Assembly: GCF_030816115.1 (NCBI RefSeq)
Contig: NZ_JAUSXQ010000001.1
Coordinates: forward strand, 992,001-1,056,000
Length of the DNA: 64,000 nucleotides
From: Chryseobacterium sp. W4I1
Lineage (GTDB): Bacteria > Bacteroidota > Bacteroidia > Flavobacteriales > Weeksellaceae
Direction: 5' to 3'
The notes beneath the pieces were generated by a model. That model saw nothing but the letters and a program-made list of their open reading frames with translations. It made no database searches and was not told where the DNA came from. Positions 43,201 to 52,530 of the stretch are shown here, piece after piece (the first letter of the stretch is position 1; every line of letters begins with the position of its first letter). The translations under genes were made by a program, and so were the position numbers.

Positions 43201-43279
43201 CAAAAAAGTCTCAGGCAATTATATCCTCAATGTTTCAGGAGAAAATCTGAATAGTAATTTTAAAATTATTATTAAATAA
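40274..43279 (+). CDS. Secreted pectate lyase-like polysaccharide lyase with FN3, LamG-like and T9SS sorting domains
   Basis: From the ATG at 40274 this is about 1001 residues. A signal peptide (FCGLALSTIDFSAQ) is followed by a right-handed beta-helix lyase (LAFPEATGFGRYTTGARGAA, ILDHMTFTWGTDEVFSV, about 35-430) like the one at 60352. DTDNDGMPDAWE is a calcium-binding TSP3-like motif; two fibronectin type III modules (about 490-680) and a LamG/concanavalin-like domain (about 700-905) follow. The last 80 residues (VYPNPAKDQISIKLPEY) are a type A T9SS sorting domain. It is a cell-surface or released pectin-cutting enzyme. The gene is monocistronic. Confidence 0.88.
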   Translation: MKNKSLLFKPTLKSLLFCGLALSTIDFSAQTLAFPEATGFGRYTTGARGAANPQIYLVTNLNDSGPGSFRDAVSQPGRFVIFKVGGIVNLQSIVAVAANTTIAGQTAPGEGIVFLGPRVSFTGANNTIARYLRIRYGGTSQNQDASGIANGANIILDHMTFTWGTDEVFSVNWDNNGTSPDNITIQNSIIGQGMHRHNHSAGGLMQPPPGGKISLIGNLYICNKTRNNKIKGINEFVNNVVYNWGNYGNTYNHTQSGEAYIMGGDSAGSSFANIINNYFIGGPNTSTTVTTPFSVGNANFNLYGSGNYFDNNKNGVLDGTAVPQNLTGYPVGDPAAIMAGPYDYPMKTPALTAQEAYNKIVTSVGASYPRRDQVDGLMISDLLSKGTTATYVYVQTDLTTQFGFTNGGAGHVYGAPALMDTDNDGMPDAWETANGLNPNVFDALAVSTTHAPYLNIEVYINSLPNTTPPDFIIPPTNVNFTNAVTTTGTSPSSSLTVNWNDNAANETNYVVERSTDGTNFTVIATLAANVTNYNEVGLTPNTQYYYRIKATNALESSVYTSNTSVTTPPVPSAPTKASNPVPATGNNNVDLNGGNLLLKWNGSSNTTTYTVYFGTNPLNLSNIATVPYSATPSYQLTNLNTATNYYWRIDASNTLGVTTGDVWSFRALTPELVGNWPFAEAPSAGPQITDVTSFANHGILDTAYDNANVRVPGKENNALDLATSSNTMYIASIPHQNHILFDNHSFTVSFWIKAPTSMIPSSSATSLYVLCKGSFTKNTTTGATGKRFNVEIKGGQLRYAIDDDVTKKEITSPVANYFTDNWVHVVIQRDITAHKMRIYTNGVLSTEGDETAVTGIGEASDLIIGNIGELEFLSTANAPASYKGAFDELKMYNYALSPAEVYALYNQAVLSNDEFSISKNTGTVYPNPAKDQISIKLPEYKKSSLTATIIDLTGKIVVKEKINTDGSGIFKLNMGDKKVSGNYILNVSGENLNSNFKIIIK

Positions 43280-43313
43280 AATCATCAAAGCTTAATTTTG
43301 TTCATATTTAAAA

Positions 43314-43346
43314 AGAAGTCCTTTCAAACCATTTGGAAGGACTTCT
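43314..43346 (+). terminator. Terminator after the T9SS lyase gene
   Basis: AGAAGTCCTTTCAAA pairs with TTTGGAAGGACTTCT almost perfectly across a short loop, followed by TCTTTT. Confidence 0.88.
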
Positions 43347-43451
43347 TCTTTTAACATTATTTTGAATTTTTCTAACCTTTAGATTTAAAATTATTATTTT
43401 TTTTTACGTTCATAAGAAAGTTATCATTATTTTTGAGTTTTTACAATTCAA

Positions 43452-44642
43452 ATGAATAATATGCTTAGGACAAAATTTTTAATTTCCGGCTTCATTTGTG
43501 CAATCGTTTGCATTGATTCTTCTCTGAAGGCACAAAATTCTATTCAGATAAAAAATACGTTGAGTTTTTCAAGGAATGAAGTTGTTTCAATACCCGTTTC
43601 TCAATTAGCTTCTTTTTTAAAAACGAGCAGCGAATCTGACCTCAGAATAAAAGACGGCAGTAATAAGATACTGCCAATTCAATGGATCGATTATAATGGA
43701 GACGGAAAAAACGATGAACTGCTTTTTCAGGCCAATATTGAAGCGGAAAAAACAAATTCCTATACCATTATTGCAGACGCAAAAATTCCAATTCCTGAAA
43801 GTAAAATTTCAACGTATTCAAGATTGGTTCCCGAAAGAGTAGATGATTATGCCTGGGAAAATGATAGAATAGCATTTCGTGTCTATGGCCCGAAAGGTCA
43901 GAAAGAAGCCTTGGAAGGGATAAAAGGAAGCACACTTTCCAGCGGAGTTGATATCTGGCTCAAAAGAACCGACCAACCCGTGATCAACAAATGGTATAAA
44001 GGATACCTGACCGACCCTTTGTACTACCACAAAGACACAAGAGGTGAAGGCTACGATCCTTACCACGTTGGCGATAGTCGCGGAACGGGTGGAATTGGGA
44101 TTTGGGTGGATGAAAAACTTCAGGTGTCACAAAATTTTGTTAGCTCCAAAACCATTGCTGAAGGCCCGTTGAGAACGGTTTTTGAATTAACGTACAATTC
44201 CTGGAGTGAATTTGGAGTGAAAGAAACAAAACGGATTTCTTTAGATCTTGGTTCCAATTTTTCAAAATTTGAGTCGAATTTTCAGACTGAAAAGCCAGTT
44301 CCAAACTACACAATCGGGATAACTCTTCATAAAAACGAAGGAGAAACAAAACTGAACGACAAAAACGGATATTATCTCCACTGGGAAAAAATTGACGACG
44401 CTTTTGTAGGGGAAGGTATTGTTATAGATCCTAAAATTGTTGAAAAATCTATCGCTTTTACATCTGAAATTCCAGACCAGAGTAATCTATTGGTTGTGAC
44501 AAAACCTCAAAATAAGCTCACTTATTATGCCGGATTTGCATGGCAGAAAAGCGGACAGATTCAAACACAAAAAGACTGGGAAACTGTATTGCAAAAACAA
44601 TCTCAGATTATTGCCAACCCATTAATTATTAAGGTTAAATAA
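43452..44642 (+). CDS. DUF4861 domain-containing exported protein
   Basis: A 396-residue protein with a signal peptide (FLISGFICAIVCIDSSLKAQ). The block VDDYAWENDRIAFRVYGP and the following WYKGYLTDPLYYHKDTRGEG with DPYHVGDSRGTGGIGIW are characteristic of DUF4861, a family recurrent in pectin utilisation loci of Bacteroidetes and suspected to be a carbohydrate-active protein. A -7 element TATTTTTG lies at 43428-43435. The next gene, a pectate lyase, begins 8 bp after it, so the pair forms an operon. Confidence 0.85.
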   Translation: MNNMLRTKFLISGFICAIVCIDSSLKAQNSIQIKNTLSFSRNEVVSIPVSQLASFLKTSSESDLRIKDGSNKILPIQWIDYNGDGKNDELLFQANIEAEKTNSYTIIADAKIPIPESKISTYSRLVPERVDDYAWENDRIAFRVYGPKGQKEALEGIKGSTLSSGVDIWLKRTDQPVINKWYKGYLTDPLYYHKDTRGEGYDPYHVGDSRGTGGIGIWVDEKLQVSQNFVSSKTIAEGPLRTVFELTYNSWSEFGVKETKRISLDLGSNFSKFESNFQTEKPVPNYTIGITLHKNEGETKLNDKNGYYLHWEKIDDAFVGEGIVIDPKIVEKSIAFTSEIPDQSNLLVVTKPQNKLTYYAGFAWQKSGQIQTQKDWETVLQKQSQIIANPLIIKVK

Positions 44643-44649
44643 AAATTTA

Positions 44650-45673
44650 ATGATAAAATTAAAACTTTCTATAGCCGCTTTTTCTTTAATAAGTTTGAGT
44701 TTTTCTGCTCAGGTTAAAGATACATTGGCGGAAAAAATACTTGTTTATCAGCTTCCAAACGGAGGTTGGGGAAAACAGCTTAATGATAAATCTGTGGTGA
44801 ACTATAATTCACCTTTAGATAAAAATCTTTTAAAAAAGATCAAAGAAACGGGTGATGATCACGCAACAATCGATAATAATGCGACATCAAGAGAAATTAA
44901 CGCATTAATAAAAGCCTACAAATCCACAAAAAATACAGAATATTTAAAGTCTGCCGAAAAGGGAATTCAATATCTTCTTTTGATGCAGTATAAAAATGGT
45001 GGCTTTCCTCAGTATTACCCCCAATTCGGCGATTTACAGAAAGCAAATCACTTACAATGATAATGCAATGATCAACGCTTTAACGGTTTTATATAACGTG
45101 GCGGAAGGAAAAAATGATTTCGATGTGGTTGATTCAAAATTAAAGGAAAAATCGAAAACAGCTGTTCAAAAAGGAATAGAATGTATCTTAAAAACTCAGG
45201 TTTTACAAAAAGGAATGCCAACAATATGGGCAGATCAATACAATGAAATTACCCTTCAACCCGACAAAGCCAGAGCTTTTGAGCCTATTTCTCTGGCCAC
45301 TGCAGAATCCGTGGTAATTGTAAGATTTTTGATGCAGCAACCTGTTACTCCCGAAATTGAAAAGTCGATAAAATCTGCCGTCAACTGGTTTAAACAGAAT
45401 AAAATTGAAGGCTACAGTTACAATGTTTCAAAAGTAAATGGAAAAGCAGTCCGCACATTGGCTGAAGACAAAAATTCAGTGATCTGGGCAAGATTTTATG
45501 ATATAAATACAAACAAACCTCTTTTCGGCGACCGCGACGGAAGTGTAAAATATGATTATAACGAAGTTTCTGAGGAAAGAAGAAACGGCTACAGCTGGTT
45601 TGGTGATTTTGCGGATAAACTGATCAATAAAGAGTTTCCAAAGTGGGTGCAGAAGAATAATGTGATGCCTTAG
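44650..45673 (+). pseudogene. PelA-type pectate lyase (PL10-like), frameshifted
   Basis: The first frame (44650-45060) has a signal peptide (LSIAAFSLISLSFSAQ), then LPNGGWGKQLNDKS and GDDHATIDNNATSREINALI, and breaks at 45060. The second frame picks up at KQITYNDNAMINALTVLYNV and runs to 45673 with WADQYNEITLQPDKARAFEP and DRDGSVKYDYNEVSEERRNG, all typical of PelA. Removing one T from GATTTA at 45031-45036 joins the two frames (GDYRKQITYNDNAM) into a protein of about 340 residues. The rest is well conserved, so this is either a recent inactivating insertion or a sequencing error. Confidence 0.88.
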
Positions 45674-46178
45674 TTTGAAGGTTAGAGTGTTTGAGTATGG
45701 GAGAGTTTTAGGGTTTTAGAGTGAGAGTGTTTGAGAGTAGAGAGTTGTAGTGTTTTTGGTGTCATTGCGAGGAGCGAAACGACGAGGCAATCTCTTTGTA
45801 GAACCTATCGTCTTTCGAAGTAAAGACATTTTATAAGTAACATAAAAAAGAGCTTAACCATAAAGTTTTCATCCTGGAAGGATCTCAACACTTGAAATAA
45901 CATATATAAAAATAACATAATGAGATTGCTTCGTCGTTCCACTCCTCGCAATGACAGAGCGCACCAGGTGGCTGAGGTTCTCGAAGTAACCATTCCTAAT
46001 ACTCTGGCCCCGATTGAGTGAAAATCCTTTTTTGAAAAAAAGATTGCAATACTTCGACTCAACTCAGCATAAACTTCAAGCGGGAAAAAGCTCCTAAAAT
46101 AAAAGAAAAATATGACTGTCAATAGAAAATGACTGAGTACTACGCTCAGTCATTTTCGTTTCTCATTCTAATTTTTAT
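45674..46178. other. 500-bp spacer with interspersed inverted repeats
   Basis: There is no gene. 45680-45750 is purine-rich, with repeated GTTTGAG/GAGAGT words like those after holA (17095-17130). A 34-bp repeat at 45761-45794 (GTCATTGCGAGGAGCGAAAC onward) recurs inverted at 45922-45955 with three differences; the 127 bp between contains no frame. A CTTCGACTCAACTCAGC segment at 46055-46071 resembles the inverted repeat at 13763-13836. This is typical of convergent-gene spacers that collect interspersed repeats. Confidence 0.75.
46125..46157. terminator. Bidirectional terminator between convergent genes
   Basis: GAAAATGACTGAG (46125-46137) pairs perfectly with CTCAGTCATTTTC (46145-46157), with a 7-base loop and T/A-rich flanks on both sides. 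It lies 21 bp from the stop of the minus-strand PL1 gene and can serve both strands. Confidence 0.85.
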
Positions 46179-47297
46179 TTATAAAGTATTGCAAATATTG
46201 CCTCCTAAAGTTGCGCCTGCATTCGCTGTAACATCGGATTTTACGGAAGATAAAGACAACGTTGGAATTGTATAAGGCGGAGTAAAAGCTGTTCCGCTTC
46301 CTGCCCTATTTCCGGTAACATTCGTGAACGTGTTGTTTGAGGTAACGGTTACAGCCGTATATCCGGTCATTAAATTGATGGGCTCTTTTACATTTTCAAA
46401 CACGTTTCCGTCTACACGGATATTTGCCTGAACGCCTGCAGCAATACATTTATTGCTCACAGAACTATTGAAATAGCTGTTAACGATATGGATTTTTCCA
46501 AATCTCACTCTCGGCATACGCTCCCTGCAGCCCGGTGCCCACCAGCAACGGACGAATGTTACGTTCAGTTTTCCGGCATCTGTTGTTGAAGTGTCACTTG
46601 AACCAATAAGGTTGGAGAATCTGTGATCAGCAGTTCCACCTGAACCACCGGCTTTTGGAGGTTTTAAATAATGAAATTTCGTGTAGGAAACCGTAATGAA
46701 ATCTGATTTGTTTTTAATATCAAAATTTCCGTCAACGCCGTCTCTAAACTCACAGTGATCAATCCATACATTTCGGCAATCATCTACAATAGCGTTATCC
46801 CAGCCGTCTGTATCATAAGCTCCGGGACCTTCGAAAATCAGGTTTCGGATGACGATATTGTTACATCTTTTAATATTGATAATTCCCGAACCGTCTTTTG
46901 TCTGATCCGTTGAAACCAATTTGGCACCGCTCGTTCCGTAAATTGTTTTCCCGGTTTGATCCTGAAATGATAAACGGGCAGTAATCGTAATTGTTCCGGT
47001 TACTTTGATGACTTTTACGGCAGTGTTTTCGATAGCGGATTTTAATTGAGCGTAAGTCGTAACCGTAGTTTCAGCTGCGGTTCCGCCACCGGTTGTTCCG
47101 CCGTTTTGAGAAGCCCATCCCGGAGCGAGACAATCAGCCAAAGGCACCACTGCATTCGTCATAAGGGTGCTTTTCAGGGCAAGATCGTTTGGGTTTTCCG
47201 TTAGATCTGTTTTGAGGTCTTCCTGTCCGCAGCCCGTCAGGGTAAAAGCCGAGCATAGAGCCGCCGTTAGAAAGGCAATCTTACATGTTGTTTTCAT
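46179..47297 (-). CDS. Pectate lyase family 1 lipoprotein
   Basis: A 372-residue protein with a lipoprotein signal peptide (AALCSAFTLTGC). The parallel beta-helix core shows the PL1 signatures: DNAIVDDCRNVWIDHCEFRD (calcium-binding Asp and the VWIDH motif) and RERMPRVRFGKIHIVNSYF (the catalytic Arg region). It cleaves alpha-1,4-polygalacturonate by beta-elimination in the presence of calcium, presumably anchored to the outer membrane. It is the last gene of the minus-strand pectin cluster, separated by 250 bp from GH95. Confidence 0.9.
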   Translation of the reverse strand: MKTTCKIAFLTAALCSAFTLTGCGQEDLKTDLTENPNDLALKSTLMTNAVVPLADCLAPGWASQNGGTTGGGTAAETTVTTYAQLKSAIENTAVKVIKVTGTITITARLSFQDQTGKTIYGTSGAKLVSTDQTKDGSGIINIKRCNNIVIRNLIFEGPGAYDTDGWDNAIVDDCRNVWIDHCEFRDGVDGNFDIKNKSDFITVSYTKFHYLKPPKAGGSGGTADHRFSNLIGSSDTSTTDAGKLNVTFVRCWWAPGCRERMPRVRFGKIHIVNSYFNSSVSNKCIAAGVQANIRVDGNVFENVKEPINLMTGYTAVTVTSNNTFTNVTGNRAGSGTAFTPPYTIPTLSLSSVKSDVTANAGATLGGNICNTL

Positions 47298-47469
47298 AGT
47301 AATTTTTTGGTATTTGATTAGAAATTAAAATTACATATTCGGTATTTAAATGTTTTATATATTGTAGTATTAATATTTATATAATTATAATGCTGTTTAT
47401 TTAATTTGTTAAATCGGTTGCATTTTATTATTAATATAAATTTATTCAAATTGTTTTTACAAATAAAAT

Positions 47470-47524
47470 TCCCGTAAATCTCAATCTACACAGATTATTT
47501 ACTGTGAATTTGAGATTTACGGGA
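47470..47524. terminator. Inverted repeat downstream of the GH95 gene
   Basis: TCCCGTAAATCTCAA (47470-47484) pairs perfectly with TTGAGATTTACGGGA (47510-47524) over a 25-base loop. It sits 25 bp after the GH95 stop on the minus strand, where it may end transcription. Confidence 0.65.
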
Positions 47525-47548
47525 GATTTATTTTATTATTATTGAATG

Positions 47549-50023
47549 CTATCTTACTTCAAAAATATAGGCTTTACCTTTCTCAGTATTAAAGTCAAAA
47601 ACCTGAGTTTCAGGAACGGGAAAGCCTTTTAATTCAGCTTGATCAGAAACCAAAGGAGTTTTAATAGTATTAATCTGATAATATTCATTCGGGTTTTCTC
47701 CTGTTGAATCTTTTAACTGAATCTTAGATTTCAGATTAATATTTTTAGCAATTCTAATTCTCGCATTTCCACCTAAAGTTGATTTAATAATTAATTTCGT
47801 CAGCTTAGAATTTTTCCATTCGATATCAATTTCAAAACCACCTCTTGCTTTTAAACCTTTAACAGAACCATTTGGTAAAGCATCAGGAAGCGCCGGTAAA
47901 ATATAAAGATAACCGTCATAACTTTGGAGCAACATTTCTGCAATTCCCGAAGTACAGCCAAAATTTCCATCAATCTGAAACGGCGGATGCGCATCCAGAA
48001 GATTCGGATAAGTTCCTCCCGACTGATCTTTTGAGTCCATAGAAACAGGAGATAATTGGTCTGAAATGAGTTTAAAAGCTCGATTTCCATCCAATAATCT
48101 TGCCCACCAGTTCACTTTCCAGCCCATCGACCAACCTGTAGATTTATCGCCACGATAAATCATTGAATTTTTGGCAGCTTCTGTTAAATCTGGATTTCTG
48201 AAAGGCGAAATCTGCCCCGAAGGAAATAGTCCGTACAAATGTGAAATATGCCTGTGTTTATCATCGGTTCGGTCCATATCTTTCAGCCATTCCTGCAACT
48301 GGGCATGTTGCCCGATCTGCATGGGCGGGAGTTTATGTAAGGCGGCTTTTACTTCATCCGATAGATTCTTATCTTCATTAAGAACTTTTGAAGCATTTAT
48401 AAAATTATTAAAAACATCAAACACCAACTGATTATCCATCGTTGTTCCCGCAGTAATTCCGACACTTTTCATATAGGTATTTTCCGGCGACATGGAAGGC
48501 GAAACGACCAGATATTTTTTGGAAGGATCCTGTTGCAAAACATCCAGATAAAACAAAGCCGAACCTTTTAAAGCAGGATAATATTTTTTTAAGAATTCTT
48601 TGTCTCCGGTGTATAAATAGTGATTCCAAAGATGTTGGGTGAGCCAAGCTCCACCCATTGGCCACATTCCATAGAAACCACCGTCCACAATTCCTGTGAT
48701 CCTCCATAAATCGGTGTTATGGTGCATATTCCAGCCTCTGGCGTGATACATTTCTTTGGCAGATTCCTGTCCGGTCACCGACAAATCCTGAATCATATCA
48801 AACAACGGTTCGTGCATTTCACTTAAATTAGTGTTTTCAGCAGGCCAGTAATTCATTTCTGTATTGATATTGACTGTGTATTTGCTGTCCCAGGAGGGAT
48901 TTAACTGATAATTCCAGATTCCCTGTAAATTGGCGGGCTGAGTTTCCGGTTGTGAAGATGAAATTAAAAGATAACGGCCAAACTGGAAATATAAAGCCAC
49001 CAAATCAGGGTCTTTTGCATGGGCAAATTCTTTAATTCTTACATCGGTTGTTTTTTTCGCTTGTTCAGAAGTTCCTAAATTTAAGCTTACCCTATTAAAA
49101 TATTTTTGATATTTTTGAATATGAGCTTTTAATTCAGCATCATATTTTTTGCTTAAAGCTGATTTTAAGTATTCCGAAACTCTCTGATCCGGATTTCCTG
49201 AAATATCATTGTATTTTTTGAAATTAGTTGCAATTGAAACATAAATGACCACTTCATCTGCTCCGGAAATATGTAATTGATTTTCAGTTGACGTCAATTT
49301 CCCGCCTTTTAAAACAGGAACAGCAATTGTTTTGAAATTAATCCTGCCGATTTTATTATCAGCCGAACTGCTTGTCCCTGTGATCACCAATTGATTTTTC
49401 TCTGTAAAAATTGATTTTTTCAAATGTGGAGTAGAAGCGTTAAGAGAAAAATTCAAACTTCCTTTTTTGTTTGAAGATAATTTAATCATGATCACATTAT
49501 CCACAAAAGAAGAAAAAATCTCTCGCTTGAAAATCACTCCGTTTACTTCATAAGAAACAGTGCTTATTGCTTTTTCAATGTCTAAAGTCCGGATATAATT
49601 TTTAAAATTTTCATGACCTTTAAAATCCAAAAATAAATCGCCCATCGTCTGATAAGGCATTCCGTAATTCAGATCTTTTGGCGCAGTTCTCGGATAGGTT
49701 TTGTTGGATAGATTTTGTGCTTTTTCAAATTGACCCTCATTTAACAGTTTCCTTATTTTTTGAATACTGTCAAACGTATTTTTCGGAACATTATTTCCAG
49801 GTTCTCCTGCCCAGATTGTTTCTTCGTTAAGCTGAAGATGTTCCTGTGAAACACCGCCAAAAACCATTGCTCCCAATTTTCCGTTTCCGATGGGAAGTGC
49901 TTCGTTCCAGTTTTCTGCAGGTTTGCTATAGGTTAACTTTAAATTCTGCTGTGCCTGAACAGAAATAGAAATAAAAGTTCCAAAAGCAAGCAAAGATATT
50001 TTATGTTGAATGATTTTTAGCAT
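47549..50023 (-). CDS. Glycoside hydrolase family 95 (alpha-L-fucosidase/galactosidase type)
   Basis: An 824-residue protein with a signal peptide ([17 protein letters not shown]). The N-terminal beta-domain starts [20 protein letters not shown], followed by [20 protein letters not shown]. The (alpha/alpha)6 catalytic barrel contains [20 protein letters not shown], then MHHNTDLWR and [19 protein letters not shown], which are diagnostic of GH95. Family members remove alpha-1,2-L-fucose or L-galactose from xyloglucan and pectin side chains. It is 30 bp from the esterase gene upstream in the cluster. Confidence 0.92.
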   Translation of the reverse strand: MLKIIQHKISLLAFGTFISISVQAQQNLKLTYSKPAENWNEALPIGNGKLGAMVFGGVSQEHLQLNEETIWAGEPGNNVPKNTFDSIQKIRKLLNEGQFEKAQNLSNKTYPRTAPKDLNYGMPYQTMGDLFLDFKGHENFKNYIRTLDIEKAISTVSYEVNGVIFKREIFSSFVDNVIMIKLSSNKKGSLNFSLNASTPHLKKSIFTEKNQLVITGTSSSADNKIGRINFKTIAVPVLKGGKLTSTENQLHISGADEVVIYVSIATNFKKYNDISGNPDQRVSEYLKSALSKKYDAELKAHIQKYQKYFNRVSLNLGTSEQAKKTTDVRIKEFAHAKDPDLVALYFQFGRYLLISSSQPETQPANLQGIWNYQLNPSWDSKYTVNINTEMNYWPAENTNLSEMHEPLFDMIQDLSVTGQESAKEMYHARGWNMHHNTDLWRITGIVDGGFYGMWPMGGAWLTQHLWNHYLYTGDKEFLKKYYPALKGSALFYLDVLQQDPSKKYLVVSPSMSPENTYMKSVGITAGTTMDNQLVFDVFNNFINASKVLNEDKNLSDEVKAALHKLPPMQIGQHAQLQEWLKDMDRTDDKHRHISHLYGLFPSGQISPFRNPDLTEAAKNSMIYRGDKSTGWSMGWKVNWWARLLDGNRAFKLISDQLSPVSMDSKDQSGGTYPNLLDAHPPFQIDGNFGCTSGIAEMLLQSYDGYLYILPALPDALPNGSVKGLKARGGFEIDIEWKNSKLTKLIIKSTLGGNARIRIAKNINLKSKIQLKDSTGENPNEYYQINTIKTPLVSDQAELKGFPVPETQVFDFNTEKGKAYIFEVR

Positions 50024-50052
50024 GATTTAAGATTAAAATTACTCATTACCAA

Positions 50053-50955
50053 TTACTTATTACCCATATTTTTCAGCCAGTCTGAACATAATTTTTTCCA
50101 GTTGTCCGTCAGTTCAGTTTTATTCATTATTCCGATTTTATGTTCACCTTCAGGAAAAATGAACAACGCACCCTTCACTTTATTTCTTATCATTGCCTGA
50201 TAATACAGGATGCTGTTCGTTACAGGAACTGTTTTATCATTTTGTGCATGAATCAACATGGTAGGCGGCGTTTTTTCTGTCACACGATTTTGCATAGAAT
50301 ATTCACTGATTTTTTCCGGAGAAGCATTTTCACCAAGCAAGCTGTTTCGGCTTCCTACGTGTGCAAATTCACCCAAATCGATTACCGGAGAAACCAAAAC
50401 CGCAAAATTCGGAATGGTGGGAATGTTCTCCCAATCACCTTTTAATTCTGTATAATCTGTAGAAATATTGCTTGCCATTGCAGCCAAATGTCCACCTGCA
50501 GAAGTTCCTATCACACCAACCTGATCTGGCGAAATACCATAGTGTTCGGCATTTTTTCTAAGATATTTTATAGCTGCCTGAATATCCTGCAACGGTGCGA
50601 GTTCTCTTTGCTTGACATCGGGAGAAATGGGTAATCTGTAATTTAAAACAAAAGCAGAAATTCCCAATGTGTTAAACCATTTTGCAATTTGGAAGCCATT
50701 CAAATCGTAGGTAAGTTTGTAATATCCGCCGCCGGGAATGATGATGACAGCCATCTGTTTTCTATCTTCTTTGGGAGGTAATAACGCGAAAAGTTCGGTT
50801 TCTTTTATCTGTACAATTCTGCCGTCTTTTTCTTCAGTTTTTAATTGTAATCCTTTGGAATTCGGCATCTGACCTTTTGGCCAAACCATAATTTTTTCCT
50901 GTGCAGGTATTTGATTAAAAAGTATAATTAATAGGATGAAAACAGATTTTTTCAT
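50053..50955 (-). CDS. Secreted alpha/beta hydrolase (esterase, acetyl xylan/pectin esterase-like)
   Basis: A 300-residue protein with a signal peptide (SVFILLIILFNQIPAQ). The oxyanion region is IIPGGGYYKLTYDLNG, the nucleophile elbow is GTSAGGH and the late EGEHKIGIMN gives the His. This is the esterase/lipase fold common in plant-polysaccharide loci, where members remove acetyl or feruloyl groups. The exact ester is not predictable; pectin acetyl groups are the best guess from context. Confidence 0.83.
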   Translation of the reverse strand: MKKSVFILLIILFNQIPAQEKIMVWPKGQMPNSKGLQLKTEEKDGRIVQIKETELFALLPPKEDRKQMAVIIIPGGGYYKLTYDLNGFQIAKWFNTLGISAFVLNYRLPISPDVKQRELAPLQDIQAAIKYLRKNAEHYGISPDQVGVIGTSAGGHLAAMASNISTDYTELKGDWENIPTIPNFAVLVSPVIDLGEFAHVGSRNSLLGENASPEKISEYSMQNRVTEKTPPTMLIHAQNDKTVPVTNSILYYQAMIRNKVKGALFIFPEGEHKIGIMNKTELTDNWKKLCSDWLKNMGNK

Positions 50956-51053
50956 TGCTTGTTAATTTTTTTAATTGCTGTAACGTATATTTGCTAAACC
51001 TAGCAGGTTTCAAAAACCTGTTATGTTTGAATAGCAAGCTTTAATAGTAAAAA

Positions 51054-51395
51054 TTAATCTTTAAGAAAATCCTCTCTAAACGGTGTAAAAGCATCAATCA
51101 ATTGCCCTGCTTCCAGACATTTTACCCCATGGAAAATATTGGGCTGCGCAAAAAAACCGTCACCTTTCTGTAAAATTTTCATTTCTCCATCAACACTTAC
51201 TTCAAATTGCCCTGAAGCAACATAAGTGATTTGTGAATGAAAATGCTGATGTAAAGCTCCGATGGCATCTTTTTCAAATTTCACGATCACCATCATCACT
51301 TGAGAATTGTACCCAACAAACTGTCTGGAAACTCCGCCTCCTAAATCTTCCCACTCGGAATTACCGTCGAAGAATGGTTCTTTTTTAAATTTCAT
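51054..51395 (-). CDS. KdgF-like cupin (uronate ketonisation protein)
   Basis: A 113-residue single cupin: GALHQHFHSQITYVASGQFE carries the HxH plus Gln metal motif and FFAQPNIFHGVKCLEAGQL the second His motif. This is the KdgF pattern, an enzyme that converts 4,5-unsaturated galacturonate to its linear ketonised form after lyase action. No signal peptide is visible, so it works in the cytoplasm. It lies within the pectin cluster, between the GDSL acetylesterase and the esterase. Confidence 0.85.
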   Translation of the reverse strand: MKFKKEPFFDGNSEWEDLGGGVSRQFVGYNSQVMMVIVKFEKDAIGALHQHFHSQITYVASGQFEVSVDGEMKILQKGDGFFAQPNIFHGVKCLEAGQLIDAFTPFREDFLKD

Positions 51396-51533
51396 ATTTT
51401 CTGTTCTTTTATTTCATTTAATGAATGGAATTCTTTCTTTATCAGAGAAAAAAAAGTGTTTTTTTCTCCCGCAGATTTCATAGATTATGCAGATCTTAAA
51501 TCTGTGAAAATCCGTGTAATCTGTGGGGAATTA

Positions 51534-52268
51534 TTATTTGATATACTTTTCCAAGCTAATTTTCAAGCTCTTCAAATCTTTCAAAGCCAGTTTTGCAACA
51601 GTTTCTGCGCCCAATTTTGATAAATGGGTATCATCATCTTTTCCTTTCGGATAATACGGGTTTTCACCCTCTGCGAAATGAAGATGCAGTTTTTTTGAAT
51701 TTTCAGGGCCGTAAGAAATTTCCATTTGTTCTGTTAGCAATTGCATATCCACAAACGGAACTTTCATATCATTTGCAACCATTCTCACCACTAATGGATA
51801 TTCTTTATGAGTATCAACTAAAACGCCTTTTTCATTGAAATTTCTTCTCACAATAGAAGTCATCAGAATCGGAGTTGCTCCTTTTGCTCTGGTTTCATTG
51901 ACGTATCTTTCTAAATTAGCTCTGTATTGAGTATAAGGATTGGTGAATTTTGTAGAATCCTTGATTTTCTGATCATTATGGCCGAATTGAATAACCACAA
52001 AATCTCCCTTTTTAAGCTGTTTCTCCACTTTATCCCATCTCCCTTCTGTTCTGAAACTTTTTGAGCTTCTTCCGTTCATCGCATGATTCTGAACTTCAAT
52101 TCCTGTTGTTAAAAATTGTGGTAAAACCTGTCCCCAACCGTGTTCAGGATTTTTACCGGGATTGTCCTTATTGGCCATGGTAGAATCACCGATTAAGAAC
52201 AATGTTGGTTTTTGTGCGAATACTATTATTGATAAAAATAAAAATAGTAATGTTAATTTTTTGTTCAT
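51534..52268 (-). CDS. Rhamnogalacturonan acetylesterase (CE12, GDSL-like)
   Basis: A 244-residue secreted esterase (signal peptide KLTLLFLFLSIIVFAQ). Block I is LIGDSTMANKD with the Ser nucleophile, GHND is block III (oxyanion Asn), and DDTHLSKLGAE holds the catalytic Asp-x-x-His. It removes acetyl groups from rhamnogalacturonan I before lyases and hydrolases attack. A second CE12 enzyme is encoded at 56290. Confidence 0.88.
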   Translation of the reverse strand: MNKKLTLLFLFLSIIVFAQKPTLFLIGDSTMANKDNPGKNPEHGWGQVLPQFLTTGIEVQNHAMNGRSSKSFRTEGRWDKVEKQLKKGDFVVIQFGHNDQKIKDSTKFTNPYTQYRANLERYVNETRAKGATPILMTSIVRRNFNEKGVLVDTHKEYPLVVRMVANDMKVPFVDMQLLTEQMEISYGPENSKKLHLHFAEGENPYYPKGKDDDTHLSKLGAETVAKLALKDLKSLKISLEKYIK

Positions 52269-52530
52269 TGTAAATTTGATTTTTGTTAATTCTTTTGTCT
52301 TAAAACAAAAGAATCAAAAGTTCAAGACTTGGAAACTTCCGCTAAAAATGAGTTCTGTTCTCTAAAAATTCTAAAACTCGCGCGGATTGAATATTTCTGT
52401 TTTATTTCAATAGTTATCCCGCGCTTCAGACAGTAGAATTTTTTTAACGTTCACAGAGCTAATTTTCTTAACGCTCCATTTTCCTATGTCGGTTTTATTA
52501 TGGTTATAATTACTTATCACCGATTACTTA
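52269..52530. other. 260-bp spacer with a perfect hairpin
   Basis: ATTCTTTTGT (52289-52298) pairs with ACAAAAGAAT (52305-52314). The remaining AT-rich spacer between the CE8 stop and the CE12 start on the minus strand has no reading frame; a GC-containing CGCGCGGATT segment and CCCGCGCTTC at 52379-52426 form a loose inverted pair typical of interspersed repeats. Confidence 0.5.

Noticed and set aside
45680..45750. GTTTGAG/GAGAGT words (also 17095-17130) as CRISPR or tandem repeat
   Set aside because: Repeat words are short, irregular and lack spacers of even length; there are no cas genes. They are purine-rich spacer DNA.
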